Origin: Warburgia ugandensis
Taxonomy: Eukaryota > Streptophyta > Magnoliopsida > Canellales > Canellaceae
Length of the DNA: 64,000 bases
NCBI GenBank assembly: GCA_035236585.1
Contig: CP141127.1
Location: 66,507,495 to 66,571,494 of the forward strand
Direction of reading: 5' to 3'
The position numbers and the translations under genes were made by a program. Below the pieces are notes generated by a model. The model saw nothing but the letters and a program-made list of their open reading frames with translations, was not told the origin of the DNA and made no database searches. Of the stretch, positions 1 to 12,000 are shown piece by piece (positions within the stretch are counted from its first letter, which is position 1; the number at the start of each line of letters is the position of its first letter).

Positions 1-1403
1 CAATTTTCATTGCATGCATGAAGTCTCACCTCATGCATCTTCCATATAGAATAGCATGCAGCCTCCCTCTTAAATGTTTATGTCAGCTTTACATGCATAA
101 CATGCACCATAGCACAGCTCCCTTTGGTCCATTTCATTACATGCAATCCACATAGGCAATAGTATGAATTATCCTTTCATGCTCCATGCATCATTCATAC
201 TTAAATTTACACGCAAGTCATTGACCACTTAATGCCTCACCACAACCCATCATAGTCCACTCCACCACCTCAGGCATCCATGCACCAGCCATCACTCATT
301 TCATTACAAACACACACACCCCTCATTCATACTTAGATGCATAGGCAAGTTATTGACTACTCAATGCCTAACCACAACCCATCTTAATCGACTCTACCAC
401 CTTAGGCATCCATGCACCAGCCATCATCCATTTCATTACACGCACACTCCCATATTATTTTCTTGCACACACTCCTCCATCTCTCCACTTATTTGCACAC
501 ATTCTTCTCCTTCATGTTTTAATTCTTTGTTTTATTTTGTGATTTGGGAATAAAGGAGAAAGACCATTACATCTGCTTCCTCATCTCCTAAGGTTGGAAT
601 TGGTGAGTCGTTAGAGAAACACCAGTGTCTCTCTTTTAAAATTTCTTTATTCTTTCTTAAAGAAGGAAGGCTTCTCTATGGCTTCCCCTACTTTAAGAAG
701 AAGGTACCTCTAATCCTCTCTTGGCTCTCTCTTTAAGAAGTTACCCTCTATTACAGAGTATCTAGTTAATGAGATGCAAAAATTTATTTTACATCTTCCA
801 TTTTATTCTTCTTTTATGGGTCATGATCTTTTATTAAAGATGTTAGCTGCCACTTTTCTTGGCTGCTTTAGCACTTGAATCCTAAGGATCTTTGGAAAGT
901 ATTTGAGTTTTTGGATTGTGGCATGTCTGGTTAAGGTGATGATAAAAGCTTGGTGGTTAGTAGTGTAAAATGGGTTGAAGAGATGTGTACAAGCTCTTGT
1001 TGAGTGACACGACAAGAGAGCTCTACAAAGGAATTAAAGCCCAAAGTTGAGGAAGTTTATTTGCTTTCTTTTTATTTCTTTCATTATATTCTTATATAAT
1101 AAATCCTTATAATCAATCAATTAATGAGAAGTATCTTTTAGTTCTTAGTTAGTTTCTGATTTGATTTTCTTTAGCTACTTGTTTCTTTCTTTGCTTTATT
1201 TCTTATATTCCTTACTTTACTTTCCTTATTATTTTTTCTAGTTAGAATATTTCCTTTCCTAAAAAGATTTGGCTGGGTTAAAAAGAAAATGGTCTAAGTA
1301 TTAATTAAAACACCTTAAAAGAGTTCTTGTGGGATCAACCTATATTTACTGATTCTATACACTAATAGAAATGTGCATTTGTGGTAATTATTAAGGCACA
1401 ACA
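1..1403 (+). mobile_element. Athila/Tat-like LTR, 3' part (5' part off-window)
   Basis: This is the 3' portion of a plus-strand LTR that begins before the window. Near its end it has the phrase GTGGGATCAACC followed by an AT-rich tail ending CACAACA, the 3' terminus seen in the other Athila/Tat-like LTRs here. Its reverse complement resembles 29526-30930. No primer site follows; the next bases (AGATGAAATC) belong to the gypsy LTR of E1, so this is a solo LTR or a 3' LTR inserted into E1. No open frame in it resembles a known protein. Confidence 0.7.
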
Positions 1404-1908
1404 AGATGAAATCTTAGCCGCTCATCCAACATGACATCAAGCACCTCCTTTACAATCCATTTTAGAAAAATTTCTAATTTGGTGAAACACATGTTACATT
1501 TGTTAATGTAGTCAATTTGATCTTCAAATGGTTAGATTACTCAAACAAGATGAAATTCTAGCCAGTCATCCAAAGTAGAACCCAACATTCCTCTTAGGTT
1601 CTATTTTAGGAAAGTATCTAATTTTATAACCTTTTGACAAATGATGAAATATATGCTAAATAACCATGATCAAACCTCACAAAATTGACATCCGAAGCTT
1701 GATAAGTCTTCTCCATGGGGTAGAGGTCATAAAGTGAGATGCTTTTGCCTTAAAGCTTAGTTGCCAACTCTCACTTGATGATTATAGGTTTATATGTTTT
1801 TCACCTTATCCAATCCAAAGTAAGTGGCACATCAACCAAACAACTTAATATCAAATTAAGATATTTATAATAGAAATATTATTGAAACTAAAAATTTAAA
1901 GTATTACA
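1404..1908 (-). mobile_element. E1 gypsy 3' LTR, 5' terminal fragment
   Basis: This is the start of the minus-strand 3' LTR of element E1, cut off on its left by the Athila/Tat-like LTR. On the minus strand it begins TGTAATACTT directly after a purine-rich tract. It closely resembles the end of E1's 5' LTR near 17390-17878: both carry the same phrases about 20 to 500 bases from the terminus, and the two copies are visibly diverged. Confidence 0.75.
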
Positions 1909-1923
1909 TTCTACTCTCCTTAC
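1909..1923 (-). other. Polypurine tract of E1
   Basis: On the minus strand this reads as a run of A and G interrupted by a few T (GTAAGGAGAGTAGAA), immediately upstream of the LTR start TGTAATAC. That is the expected place for the plus-strand primer of an LTR retrotransposon. Confidence 0.6.
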
Positions 1924-3527
1924 AAAAAATTCGTCCTTGAATTTCCATTACACTTTAGTGAATAGCTTTGGATTCTTCTTTATTATGTTCGCTTCTACTC
2001 CCCATATATCTTCTTCCATGGAATGGTGTTGCCATAGTATCTTGACCGATGGAATGGTCTTGATAGCTTCTATTTCCTATCTAGGACCTCCACTGCTTTC
2101 TCCTCAAATGTCAAATCAAGTTACAACTCATTAGGAACTTGATTGAGCACATGTGTAGGGTCCAAATATACTTTCATAACATAGATATGTGGAATACATT
2201 ATGTAGTGATGATAGTTGCAAAGTAGAGCCAAATGGTATGCTACCCGACCAATCCCCACTAGGATGTAAAATGGTCCTACATATCTCGAGCTCAACTTCC
2301 CATTCACTCCAAATCTTATTACTCCCTTCATTGGTGGGATTCATGGAAATACATTAACTCAAACTTCAACTTCAAATTCCTTCATTGCACATCAAACTCT
2401 TCTGTCTACTATGACTACAAGGAGTCTCATCTAGATCATCCTTACTCTTTTAATACCTTGCATTATCAAGTCAAACTTAACAAATTGCCTTTTCCCAACA
2501 TTGCTCCAACATGTGGGTGTTCAATATGGTTGGCCATAAAGTGCTTCATAAGTTACCATTCTAATGTTGGAATGATAATTGTTATTGTAAGAAAATTCAA
2601 TTAAAGGAAGATGTTCATCCTAGTTACCTTTCCATTCTAGTGCACAAGCCCTTAGCATATCCTCAAATGTTTGGCTAGTCCTCTTTGATTGTCCATTTGT
2701 CTGTTGGGTGAAATGCAGTACTGAACCTTAGAGAAGTAGCCAAACCTTCCTGTACACTATGTCAATAATGAGAAGCAAATATGTTATCTCTTTCAAATAC
2801 TATGCTTGGAGTTACCTATGAAAACTTACTCTCTCCTTGATGTTTAACTTGGATAAACTCTCCAAAGATATGAAATCCATGCTAACATGGTCCCATTGCC
2901 ACTCAAGAAGTTCTAAAGTCTACAACATACTAGCTAGTCTCTAGTATTCTACCTTCACCTCCTAACCTAATAAACACAGAGTCACATATTCTCCTTTATC
3001 ATTTTCATATCTTTCCAACCGAAGTTTCTTTTTAGATCATGATACATCTTAATATCTCTAGGATGTATGCTATACATCAATCCATGTGCTCCCTACAATA
3101 CCTCTTTCCTCATTTCTACTATTGTAGGTACCTCTAATCTACCGTGAAAACATACACCTCCATCAACACAGGTGGTGAATTCCTCCTTTCCAATCATAGC
3201 TTGAGTCTCTACACACTCCTTTTGTGCTTGCATAACCTGTTCTGTGAAGATTGATCTTATAGATACGTCATCAATCATTCCCTTCACTTTTTTACTAAGT
3301 ACATCTACTACAGCATTTGCCTTCCCTAGATGATACTGAATAGTGAAGTCATAATCTTTCAACTATTTCATCCAATGCTGCTACCTCATATTTAGATCAC
3401 TCTATGAAAATTATATTTAAGACATTTGTGATTTGTAAACACTTCATGAGTCTTCAATTGCCTAGAAGCATAAGCAATTACCTTCCCATGCTACATTAAA
3501 TCACATCTAAGACCTTTATTTGATGCA
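1924..3527 (-). pseudogene. E1 gypsy pol remnant: end of RNase H, integrase, chromodomain-like tail
   Basis: Broken minus-strand coding sequence. Residues near 3360-3290 read DYDFTIQYHLGKANAVVDVL, the signature at the end of gypsy RNase H (canonical form has HxGKANxVADALSR). Integrase pieces follow to the left. At 2331-2230 the frame carries KGVIRFGVNGKLSSRYVGPF, the GPY/F-type C-terminal integrase module. At about 2130-1930 a decayed stretch resembles the last residues of plant chromovirus pol (a W-Q-H-H-S-x-E-E motif). Stops and frameshifts interrupt every domain, so no protein can be made. Position between the polypurine tract and the RT region fits gypsy order PR-RT-RH-IN. A Del/Tekay-type chromovirus is my best family guess from the tail and the Met primer site. 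Confidence 0.85.
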
Positions 3528-3532
3528 TCACT
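3528..3532. repeat. Target-site duplication TCACT, left copy
   Basis: TCACT directly precedes the TG of the solo LTR at 3533 and recurs at 6193-6197 directly after its terminal CA. Removing the LTR plus one copy rejoins E1 pol at the point where the homologous text of E2 (about 23480) is continuous. Confidence 0.92.
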
Positions 3533-3907
3533 TGTAATGCCCGAGCAATTTACGCTAAATTGGACATTCTATAGGAAATGGACTGAGTTAAATGTTTGAC
3601 TTTATTTAAAATAGTAAATGAAGGAATTTGTGAGGAAACTTGGTACCATTAGATTCTATTTCAAAAATGGAATCCAATGCCTCAAAGAACGCCAAAAACG
3701 GAGTTCGTATGAAGAAGTTACGGACGTTTAAAGATAAGGGGCATATCTGTAATTTAAACAGAAAAACGAAAAAATGAAAAACACAGGGGGTCGTTTTGAT
3801 AATGGCACCCCCTATCATCTTCCTCCTCTAGACCTCTCCAGAAACCCTCAATCCTGATTTTTTCAGAGGGATCTGCCACTGCCATTGGCAGCACCGCCAT
3901 AGCAGGG

Positions 3908-3918
3908 CTATAAAAAGC
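3908..3918 (+). promoter_or_regulatory. TATA box of solo LTR L1
   Basis: CTATAAAAAGC lies 376 bases into the LTR in a GC-richer setting. The sister copy L2 has TATAAATA at 35909, 419 bases from its start. The conserved placement supports a core promoter for the U3/R boundary. Confidence 0.65.
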
Positions 3919-4329
3919 CCCATCTCCCCCTCTCCAAAAACGTGGTTTTCCAGTCATTGGGGCTGGGGTTTCCGGCTAAAATAGGAAACCCAGTTCCCTG
4001 CATTTTTTCGGCAACGGCCAGGCCAAGTCAGGCTGACCATTCCCGTCTCTCCTCTTGTTCCGGTCTGGCATTGGGGTTTTCCCCTTCATGGGTTTCGACA
4101 AACATGGAATTCCGGCAGAATGAAATGGGGCTCTACCACCGGCGATGGGCACTCCCCAGGCTACCAGGTAAGCTGTTCTTTTTCCTTTTCTTTCCTCCTC
4201 TTAGGCTAAATCCATACTAGATCTAGCATTTCTAGCCATTTTCCAGCCGGGTTCCTGGAAAAAAAATGCTCCAAGCCGACTTGGGCTGGCCCTGCATGAA
4301 CAAGACATTCCTAAAACAGGTTCAGATGA

Positions 4330-4620
4330 TCGTGCATGAACCAGGTGTCCCAAGGACGCCTTGCTCCATGTGTGCCTGCGACAGGGTCCCAAGGATGGGT
4401 TCCAGGCGTACGACGGTGCGTACACTGTCCCAAGTGCGGCCTTCGGGTGCGCGCGTGACATAGGGCACGGGTCCTGGCTCGACCAGGATGCATGGAGTGC
4501 CCTGGGAGCTGAGACACGCCATGCTACAAGGTGCGTCCGTGCGATGATGCATGTCACAGCGCGTGAGGCAGTCGCGGTTCAACCAGGATGCACGGGTGTC
4601 TTGGGAACTGGGACACGCAG
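4330..4620. other. CpG-rich block with an imperfect 100-bp direct repeat in LTR L1
   Basis: This stretch is much richer in G, C and CpG than the surrounding DNA. It holds two similar units about 100 bases apart, beginning near 4471 and 4571, each with ACCAGGATGCA, then a GGGAxCTGxGACACGC phrase. It lies downstream of the TATA box, so it would be in the transcribed leader. No protein frame is convincing. Confidence 0.6.
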
Positions 4621-5002
4621 ACCTAATAAGACTATAAAGTTAGGATTAGAGGATAAATTACAGAGTTTAACTATTGGAAAGTAGATCCATATTATAGGAT
4701 CTAGGCTGACAAATGAATTAGGCAAGGACCAAGGACCCAATAGGCAGAGCTAGCAATCCAATGTCTAAATGGATTGAAATTGATAAGGACTCCTTGTATC
4801 CATTCATACCCAGGAGTTTATAAATGAGACCCAGGGATGGGTTGAGTGATAAAGGACGCTACTCCAAGAGACTTTGAGGTAGGTGCTCTATTGCTACTAG
4901 ACTTTTTAAAAGAGTCATGATTGTTTTGAGAATGCATGTTTTAAGTATAAGTATATGACTTGTTTAGCATGACTTAATTCAGCGTATATATGATAAATTC
5001 TT

Positions 5003-5078
5003 TATGCATAGATATGTTTTGCAAATAATTGCATATACATTATGCATAGAAATGTTTTGCAAACAAATGCATATATTG
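5003..5078 (+). repeat. Tandem duplication of a 38-bp unit in LTR L1
   Basis: Two adjacent units each begin TATGCATAGA and contain ATGTTTTGCAAA, then ATTGCATATA or a variant. The first is 5003-5040 and the second starts at 5041. The same tandem pair is present in copy L2 from 36905, so the duplication predates both insertions. Confidence 0.75.
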
Positions 5079-6192
5079 CATAATTTGTGAGCATTGAGTT
5101 TTTGAAAGATTGCATGTCCTTGAGGGTTACCAAAAGACGCTGGGTAGGCAGTTGTTAGGGCTAGGCAGTTGTGAGGGACCCAAAGAGGACAGGTTTTGAA
5201 AAAGAGGTTTTCGCTTGTTTGATCTGATATGAATTGGGTTGATAAGCTCGTGGGCGCTATGCCGAGAGGTTTGGGTTGGCCTCCAGCCTCTACCACTATT
5301 AGGTGGATGGGTACCATGCCCAAAAAGGGCAACGTCCCTGCTTCGATTGCATGTGGTACAGGGGGCTACCACTGGTGTCACGGCACTAGGTCGAAGTGTC
5401 ATATGTCCCGTGGAGGCATATGACCCTGTGTCCTTAGGTACCCGGGGACCACACAGCGGCGAGGTCGTAGGCATAGTTGGACCCTATGGTTTGAGGATTT
5501 ATTTGCATTGCATATGGCATGACATGAGGTTGGTCGACCATACTAGATATCCATGAGTTGGATTCAGTTGAGCATCTTATGCATATCATTATGTTTATGA
5601 TATATGATACTTTTGACTTGGATTATGCTATTCTTTAAGTCGTCAGTATTTCAATTCGACAGTGGTTTTTAATATCGATATTGAACGTGATTGTTCGAAC
5701 ATGCACATGTTTTTAAGAGCATATGATTTTAAACATAGCATGCATTGCAAAACTAGTAGTGATAAACCCCTACTGAGTATAGTATATACTCACCCTATCC
5801 TTAACATTTTTCAGGATAGTTCCACCTACAAATAGAAGATGCCTCAGGAGATATTAGTGCTATGAGCAAGTGAATAAACAAAGGAGATAACTATACATGT
5901 GAGTAAACTCTCTACCCTTTGGACATGTATTTGTATTTATTTATAGTTGGGTTGTGTGTTGTAACTGGTTAGACCTGGGGAAAAACATTTATGATTTTTA
6001 AAGTTTTTCAAAAACTACTTTGGCTGTTGTGAAAGCAAATGACACTCGGGGTTTTCAAAATAAGTTTAAAACAAAAGATTTTTCGCTGCATTGCATGGTT
6101 TTTATAAAATGGTTTTCAAATAGGGATGCATCCTGCCTTAGGAATTTAGATCTTGCATTTAAAAATGCATGGGGAAAACCCAGGTCGTCACA

Positions 6193-6197
6193 TCACT
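6193..6197. repeat. Target-site duplication TCACT, right copy
   Basis: Right-hand copy of the duplication made by insertion of the element at 3533-6192; it follows the terminal CACA of the LTR. Confidence 0.92.
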
Positions 6198-7100
6198 ATA
6201 CACCACAAAACTTCTACTTCCTATTGGTAAGGTCAGTACATGTGTTGAAGTAAGCCACTTCTTTAATTCAAGAAAACTTTGCTCACATTATTTCATTCAC
6301 ACAAACTTCTTATTCTTTCTAGTTAGATGTGTCATAGGTTAAGCAATCATTGAAAACACTTAAGTAAATCTCCTATAATATTTAGTCAAGCTAAGGGAAC
6401 TTCTAATCTTTGTCACCATCTTGGATCTTTCCCAAATAGTGGTGGTTTCCACATCTTAGGATCAATTGTTATACCATCCCGAGATATAATATATTTGACA
6501 AATTGTACATGGTTATGCCAAAACTCACACTTACTAAATTTGGCATATAATTGGTGAATGTGAAGTGTCCTCAAAAAAATTTGCAAAAGCTCCCTATGAT
6601 GTTCCACTCTCCCATAGTAGATCAAAATATCATCATAAATAAAATAACAAATTTGTCGAGATATTCTCAAAATACCTTGTTCATTAAGTTTACAAAGGCT
6701 GCAGGAGCATTTGTCAAACTGAATGTCATTACAAGGAACTCATAATGTCCATAGCGTATTCAAAAAGGCACCTTAGGTATATCCTCATCATGGATCCTCA
6801 GCTACTGATATCCAATCCTTAGAATCTTGGAGAAATCTTTTGTCGATTATAATTGATCAAACAAGTCATCAATATGAGGCAAATGGTACTTATTATTAAC
6901 AGCAACCCTATTTAATGAATGATAATCAATGCAAAGCCTCATGGATCCACACGTATTCTTAACAAATAGCATTGGAGCTCCCAAAGGTGAGAAGGTGGGT
7001 TGAATGAATCCCATATTCAATAATCCATGTAACTATCCCTTTAGCTCTTTCAACTCTGTTGGATCCATATAATACGGTGCTTTAGATATGAGAGCTATTC
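6198..7100 (-). pseudogene. E1 gypsy reverse transcriptase remnant
   Basis: Minus-strand RT of element E1. From right to left on the plus strand it shows a block like the [12 protein letters not shown] motif (about 6960-6900), a YPLP-like motif with IDDLFDQL, a GHYEFLVM-like block, LTNAPAAF (about 6710), then the catalytic box read as FIYDDILIYY near 6640, with both aspartates kept. The open stretch 6670-6413 continues into [13 protein letters not shown] and a decayed GHxIS-DGI-xDP motif, all typical of Ty3/gypsy. Several stops and at least one frameshift interrupt the domain. Its RNase H half lies at 3.5 kb and to the left, beyond the solo LTR. The element is dead. Confidence 0.9.
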
Positions 7101-7720
7101 CAGGTATCAGCTTTATGGTAAAATCCATGTTGTGCATAGGTTGCAAAACAATTAGTTCTTCTGAAAATACTACTTAAAACTCCTAAACTAACTACATCAA
7201 TATCTTCTTCCCTTCTCCTCCTAGGCAATCACAGTTGCTAAAAATGCCTCACACCATTAGAAATAAAATGGGCAGCTTTCATAACTAATATAATAATCAT
7301 GTTTGTTGCGTCTAGCTTCCCTTAGAACATATAGGGCATGTCATCTAAATCATAAAATGTGATTCTCTTTCTCCTACAGTCAACAACTGCACCATACTAT
7401 AATAACCATTCCATTCCTAAAATCACATCAAAATCTGTTATATCTAGAAGGTTCAAATCTACACTATGTTCTTTGTTTACTATGATGATACGTACATCTT
7501 AAATAAATTCCAGTGTCATGATAGTATCTCCTACTAGTGTGTTGACTTCCAAACAAACTTTTGTCTAGTTTCATACATGATACAAAATGGTAGGATATAA
7601 AGGATTAAGTAGAACAAGGGTCTAGCAGTACTCGAGCATATTAACCAAGAATCAAAAGAGTACTTTCACAACTGCATTTGATGTGAAAGCTTGCTCAATA
7701 GTCATGGAAAAAACCATCCT
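7101..7720 (-). pseudogene. E1 retropepsin and protease-RT linker remnant
   Basis: Lies between gag and RT in the same orientation. A reading near 7440-7300 gives a sequence like the DFDVILGMEWL motif that follows the protease in gypsy polyproteins, and the 7640-7600 region aligns with the protease active-site area of E2 (27.9-28.0 kb). Stops are frequent. The domain is called from position and partial motifs, not from an intact frame. Confidence 0.6.
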
Positions 7721-8953
7721 TAACTCTTAGGAGCAGCTTTAGAATGTGGCTAATGGTCCTGCTTCAACTTAGTATATTCATGAATAAAATGCCCTCTCGT
7801 TGCACTTAAAGCAATGCTGCAACTACAAGAAACAAGTTGTACTAAGATGATTACCGTTACAAATATGATGATATGGGCACTCATCATCCTTACTTCCTAA
7901 TCCTTGAGAATAAAACTTAGATGGTCCAACAAAATCACCAGGTGTTGCTGGTCTCTTACCCTTCTAAAAGGGCCTTGTCATGTTATTTTTTGTAGACTCC
8001 TTCCTATATTCCTTATGAACCTTCTCTAAAATAGAATCCAACTCTATAGCTCTAGCTAGTGTAGCAAGTTGAAATGTAGGAATCTACATGTTCAACTTAA
8101 AATTAAGACCATATGCAAAATTTTGAGTTGTATGCAAGTTAGTGGGGCATGGCTGAGGAGCAAATCTTCTTAACTTCACAAGCTTCATCTCATACTACAC
8201 CATAATCATATTCCCTTAAACTATATTTAGAAACTCAGTCCTCTTATACTTAATAATATGTGGAGGAAAATAGTTCTCTTCAAACATAAGTTTAAAATTC
8301 TCCCACCAAATCTCCTCTATATTAGCAAAGTAAGTGTGCTCTACACTAGGTAACCAATGTAAGGCTTCTCCTGTCAACACAGAGGTATCCACAACTACTT
8401 TTCTATCTTTTGGAACCCTCATAGCTTTGAATATAATCTCCAGATAATACAAATAAGTCTTTGCAGCCTCAGGATACTCATCTCCAACAAACATAGGAGC
8501 GAACTTTTTAAATTTCTCTAATAAGGTATCATTCTTAGATCTTGCATCTTCCACCCCAAAATCTTCTAGAAACTCCCTTCCTTTTCTTAGAGTATGTAGT
8601 TTGTAAAACAAGTTTAGAAATATCATCAACTATATCATTTAGTGCCTCATGGTTTAGCTATACCTCTACAGTGATAGTTTATGCACTTATAGGTACTGCA
8701 AGGCCAGGTGATGTAATGGTGGAGTTGGAAGGGGCAGGTGTCATATATATATATATATATATAGGTTTCATAGGGCAAGAGCTTCTATAAATATCTAATT
8801 AGTAGCTCCAGTTCTCCTTGGTGCCACCTAAAATAACAAAGTAATCTAATAAGTTTAAATTTCTAGATGGTCTAATGAACCTAGGACAAGTTATTCTAAT
8901 ATTGTTGACTTTTATGAATATTTAGCTATTTGGTAGTGAACAGTCTAAATTGT
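7721..8953 (-). pseudogene. E1 gag remnant (capsid and CCHC zinc knuckle)
   Basis: The best-preserved part is an open stretch of 137 codons at 8629-8216. It has FVGDEYPEAAKTYLYYLE, ALHW and a W-x-x-F-x-x-x-F-x-x-x-Y-F-P series ending in K-x-x-E-F-L, the standard retrotransposon gag domain of plant Ty3/gypsy elements. Further left, near 7860-7790, a reading gives QHCFKCNERAF, the remains of a CCHC knuckle. The E2 copy at 28.1-28.9 kb shows the same order. Upstream of the gag domain lies a short AT microsatellite and sequence leading to the primer site. Frameshifts separate capsid from knuckle. Confidence 0.88.
8743..8763. repeat. AT dinucleotide microsatellite, 21 bp
   Basis: A pure alternating AT run lies within the N-terminal part of the decayed gag of E1. 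It probably arose after the element died, because the E2 copy has no such run at the equivalent place. Confidence 0.85.
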
Positions 8954-8965
8954 GATTTGTTACCA
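8954..8965 (-). other. Primer binding site of E1 (initiator Met tRNA type, decayed)
   Basis: The minus strand reads TGGTAACAAATC beside the LTR end. Nine of 12 positions match TGGTATCAGAGC, the site complementary to plant initiator tRNA-Met used by many gypsy and copia elements. The E2 copy at 29227-29238 is better preserved. Confidence 0.65.
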
Positions 8966-8967
8966 AC

Positions 8968-9735
8968 AATGATGACCCCAGTTTTTAGAAATAGTTTTAT
9001 TAAACTCTATTGGAAACTTTTTAGGAATTTTTTTTTAGAAAGACAGACTACTTAGAAGTTTTAAAACCACTTCTTCGAATCTCGAGGTTAGAACAAAAAC
9101 TTCACATATCTTCAAATAAAGTAATCCATGATAGGAGCACAAACATAAGACCCAATTGTCACTATCCAAACAACTATATAATCCATAAATTAAACAAGAA
9201 ATAAATCTCAAGTCCTTATTGCATGTCCAGCCAACAATTCCTTAAAATAACAATAATATAGAAACTCTAATTGGCTTCTCCACTCAAGCATTTCATACAC
9301 TGGTTTTTTCCTGCTATTCAAGTCCTCCTAACCATAAGTTCTGTTATTCAAATGTACTACCTAAAAAATATTTTGTAGGTGAGTATTACTACTGAATTTG
9401 GACACTTGTAAACCAGCCTTAAAAACAACTAAAAATTTGTATTTTGAACTTTTAAATCCATTCTCATAATAATTTTGCATTCATAAACAATTTCTATAAA
9501 TTATGAATAATCATTAATTTCCATCATCACATGATCCAAGTGACACATCAAATGGAAGTGTCCTACCCAAACACCACAAAAGGCAATGGTTTGACACTCG
9601 AGGATGATTGACATGACATCTAATGTCAATAATCACATCATATGTTCATTTTAGTATTATTGCTAAATGGCACAACCGCCCTTATTATAAGCTCTACTCT
9701 TACTCTCGCGAGCCACCTCAATTTTGGCTTAGCGG
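8968..9735 (-). mobile_element. E1 gypsy 5' LTR, 3' part
   Basis: Begins on the plus strand near AATGATGACCCC, the decayed form of TGTGATGACCC seen at 29241. It runs parallel to the reverse complement of the solo LTR at 23602-27168, including a phrase like AATCACATCATAT at about 9632, up to GGCTTAGCGG where the Athila/Tat-like compound insertion starts. The LTR resumes near 15156. Confidence 0.75.
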
Positions 9736-12000
9736 TGTAGCTTTGAAATTACTTGAAAATGTGAGAGAGGTCGATCCCACATGGAATCTCATGGAATTTT
9801 AAATTTATTAGATCTTATCTAAGTTGCTTACCTTATCCAAAGAAAGATTATTTTTATTAAACTAGGAATTTAAACAACATGAAATGGCAAACATACATAA
9901 ATTAGAAATATGAACTAAAGATAACTTTCTAAAAATAATGATTTTCAATGGATTTAGAAACTTCCCTAACCAACATACATTTAAGAAAAGAAACTACTGC
10001 CAAATTTGAATGAATGAATCTAGAAAACATTACTAAAGGAAACTTGTTAAAAATGGAACTTTCCTAAATGAACACTTTCCTAATCTTAAAAATTTCTAAA
10101 ACTATTCAAAGAAACCTTTTAAAGACAAACTAAGATGCAACTAAATAAACAAGTAATGGTAAATTATCATGAAACAAAGGAACAATAAACCACTTAAAGG
10201 GACATCACCCAATCATCAAGCACATGACAGGTGGACTTGTGCACATGGTTCGTGAGTGAGAAGATGGTCGGAATGTATGAATTGAAAGCTTGATAACATG
10301 GGATGTAATCAAAATAGTAACTAAACTATATTAAAAAGTAAATGGGTTCCTAAGGAATTAAGCAAATAAGGCATATGGACTACTGAAAATTATGCATGAT
10401 TCATGAAAGGTAAAATTCCACAAATAAGATGCTCATGAAACTTAAATCAAACAAGGCATGGACTAACATGGTGCATGTGATTTGAGATATTAAAAATGAT
10501 CATAAAAACAAAATTTTAATGAACTTCAAGCATGGAAATAACCAAGAGAAACTTTGTATGAATCATAAACTTTGTTGGATGGAAGTTGGTGCATGAATTG
10601 TGCACATGTACATAGAGAACAAATATGAAAATTGTGTACTATTCTAAAGCCTAAAACATAATTCAAATAAAATCTTAAACACCCTCCAAAAATCTCAACC
10701 TAATCTCTGATATCATGCATGTGCAAGCCAAAAGAGAAATTAAGAGAGTAAGAGCATGAAGATGGGAAAACTAGTCCTAAATCTAAGTGAGAAACAAAGA
10801 AAATATGAAGGGGAAACAAAAAGATTCAAAGCTGCTATCCTCTTGGCTGTTAATACATGAGGAAATATAACTTCGATATTGAATAATTAAGCAAGACAAA
10901 TGAGAGAAGTGAAAGCAAGAGTGAAAGGAGAACAAAGAGGAACTATGTGTAGGAAACTTAAGCAACAAAGAAGGCAATAAACATGCAATGAAAGCAAGGA
11001 ATTAAAGCAAGGGACTAAATTGGAATTGAAGTGAAAATACAAAGAAACAAAGTAAGGGAAAGGTTACAAAAGACAAGGAAAGGCATCCAAAGTGTTGAAG
11101 TCCAAACCCCAAAGAAGATCTCCAAATAGAAGTGCTTTGATTTGGAGTTAAAAGCAACTATGTTACTTGAAACAGGCATGGAATTCATGGGTATTTATAG
11201 AGTTTTGGGTTTCCAATATGAAAGATCCTATCCTAGGAAGAAGAATAAGAATAATTAGAACTAGGACTCAAGGTAGGAAAGTTAGTTGGTGATTGGAGAT
11301 AGAAGATTGGAAAGTTAGGTAGTGGGTGAATTGGACTTTCTAATTATGAATAAAGGATAGGGGAATGCATTGAATTCTAAGGGATTAGGATTGGAATCCC
11401 TTTCATTTAGGTATCTTGTATGTTGGGATGGAAATAAGGTGGAAAAAGGCAAGAGAAATGGAGGAAAGAGGTAAGAAAGTGAGGTAGTTGAGTGGGAAAT
11501 GGATTTAGAAAGTGAAGTGGATGGAATTAGAAGAGGCGAGTGTCACTTTTCAAGGAAGGTGGCGTGGAATTCTCCCTTTCTAATTATGTAACATGGTGAG
11601 TTGGAAAAAGGGAAGACAGGGGGGTGGAAGAGAGTGATAGCAAATAAGGAAATTTCACTTGATTGGTCCACCAATGCTGCATAGCTTACCATGTTGATTA
11701 TCACCCAAATTTCTTTTTAATTATCACTTGAATAATCCAATTTCGGCATTGATAACTGCTTCAAAAGTCTTCGCCAATAGTGTGACTCCCATTTGGCTTG
11801 GTGGCTCACTTTGATGGTTTAATGCTTGATGGCTTGAATGACTTAGGTTCCTTTAGTTTCCTTGTTAAACTAGGAAACCTCATTCGTGGTTCCAATTCTC
11901 ATGGAAAGGTGATAGAATTGTATGGCTTTGCGCAAGGGCCCATTTTAGTCACCTACAATATTCTCATTGCTTCCTTAGATTTCATTTTCTTACCTTAAGA
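9736..12000 (-). mobile_element. Athila/Tat-like LTR, minus strand, 5' end missing
   Basis: The plus-strand left edge TGTAGCTTTGAAATTACT matches the reverse complement of the 3' LTR terminus of the element at 46296-61153, followed by the GGTCGATCCCACA phrase. Further right are the expected landmarks in reverse order: the GTGCACATGG phrase (about 10234), a minus-strand TATA box (11192) and the CTAGGAAACCTCA phrase (about 11870). It stops about 350 bases short of the LTR 5' end, where a plus-strand LTR begins. No primer site lies to its left, only E1 LTR sequence. Confidence 0.75.
11192..11199 (-). promoter_or_regulatory. TATA box of the minus-strand Athila/Tat-like LTR
   Basis: The minus strand reads CTATAAATACCC. 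Its place within the LTR corresponds to TATATATAG at 47435 and 59494 in the complete element. Confidence 0.5.

Larger units (their letters stand above)
3533..6192 (+). mobile_element. Solo LTR, 2,660 bp, very-long-LTR gypsy family (copy L1)
   Basis: Begins TGTAATGCCC and ends GGTCGTCACA, flanked by perfect 5-bp repeats TCACT. There is no internal region, so it is a solo LTR left by recombination between the two LTRs of a full element. It interrupts E1 pol between RNase H and RT. A TATA box at 3909 marks the likely promoter. A CpG-rich block (about 4330-4620) follows, then an AT-rich 3' part that matches copy L2 at 35490-38208 closely (clearly so from about 4863 and again from about 5395 to the end). 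Short open frames of 60-118 codons, such as those near 4200-4680, lie in the CpG-rich block on both strands and resemble no protein I know. Confidence 0.93.

Noticed and set aside
4201-4684. Cluster of overlapping frames of 65-118 codons on both strands
   Set aside because: GC-rich DNA has few stops, so chance frames appear on both strands. The sister LTR L2 does not conserve them, and no domain is visible.
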